Shown piece after piece: positions 6,281 through 6,302 of a stretch of DNA of 6,302 nucleotides. The notes beneath the pieces were generated by a model, which was given only the letters and a program-made list of their open reading frames with translations, made no database searches and was not told where the DNA came from. Every line of letters starts with the position of its first letter. The stretch's first letter is position 1. The stretch spans positions 1-6,302 of the forward strand of contig URFB01000073.1 of NCBI GenBank assembly GCA_900547045.1. The letters run 5' to 3'. Origin of the DNA: an uncultured Mollicutes bacterium. GTDB lineage: Bacteria > Bacillota_I > Bacilli_A > Acholeplasmatales > Anaeroplasmataceae. The translations under genes were made by a program, and so were the position numbers.

Positions 6281-6302
6281 TTAAACCTTGATCCCCTTTT
6301 TG
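6281..6302 (-). CDS. Possible 3' end of an upstream gene in the ABC operon (partial)
   Basis: On the minus strand one frame entering from the right edge reads KKGIKV and stops at TAA (6283-6281), one base before the ATPase ATG. This would fit the basic C-terminus of a co-transcribed permease. A second frame reads QKGDQGLR and stops at a TGA overlapping the ATG, which is an equally common arrangement. Only 22 bases are visible, so neither can be confirmed. Confidence 0.3.

Noticed and set aside
1..6302. CRISPR array, insertion sequence, tRNA, phage or toxin-antitoxin element
   Set aside because: No spaced direct repeats, transposase-like protein, tRNA-like cloverleaf or small toxin gene pair was seen, and the genes fill nearly the whole window.
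1..6302. Recoded UGA (Mycoplasma-type genetic code)
   Set aside because: Trp is encoded by TGG throughout, and TGA ends the ATPase gene at the expected family position.

Overview
The window is ordinary chromosomal DNA from an AT-rich, low-GC Gram-positive bacterium. I would place it in Bacillota/Mycoplasmatota, near Erysipelotrichales, RF39 or Acholeplasma-like Bacilli; this is inferred from the sequence without any database comparison. The reasons are an RNase J of the Bacillus J1 type, a bacterial prolyl-tRNA synthetase with an editing insertion, strong AGGAGG-type ribosome binding sites, and short hairpins followed by U-runs as terminators. TGA is read as stop and Trp is encoded by TGG, so the Mycoplasma UGA-Trp code is not in use.

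Layout. At the left edge are two adjacent hairpins. The first (6-33) ends a plus-strand gene lying outside the window, and the second (36-69) ends the minus-strand gene proS (82-1788). A 159-bp divergent intergenic region (1789-1947) carries one promoter for proS and one for rnjA. On the plus strand follow rnjA (1948-3867, RNase J with a basic tail), an aldo/keto reductase (3928-4758) and an alpha/beta-hydrolase lipase-like protein (4760-5647). The last two are separated by one base and form a bicistronic unit. A bidirectional terminator (5646-5674) is shared with a convergent minus-strand ABC transporter ATPase (5656-6279). That ATPase probably sits directly behind another gene, likely a permease, that runs off the right edge.

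How the genes relate. proS and rnjA are housekeeping genes for tRNA charging and for mRNA decay and rRNA processing. They share only the divergent promoter region. The reductase and hydrolase are metabolic enzymes with unknown substrates and are expressed from the same strand as rnjA. The hairpin between rnjA and the reductase is weak, so some read-through is plausible. The ATPase belongs to a separate transport operon.

I found no mobile element, CRISPR array, tRNA, rRNA or evidently new multi-gene system. The points worth a second look are small. They are a six-codon minicistron whose stop overlaps the proS start codon as ATGA, two terminators built over the stop codons of genes, the roughly 74-residue lysine-rich tail on RNase J, and a diverged substrate-side motif in the aldo/keto reductase.
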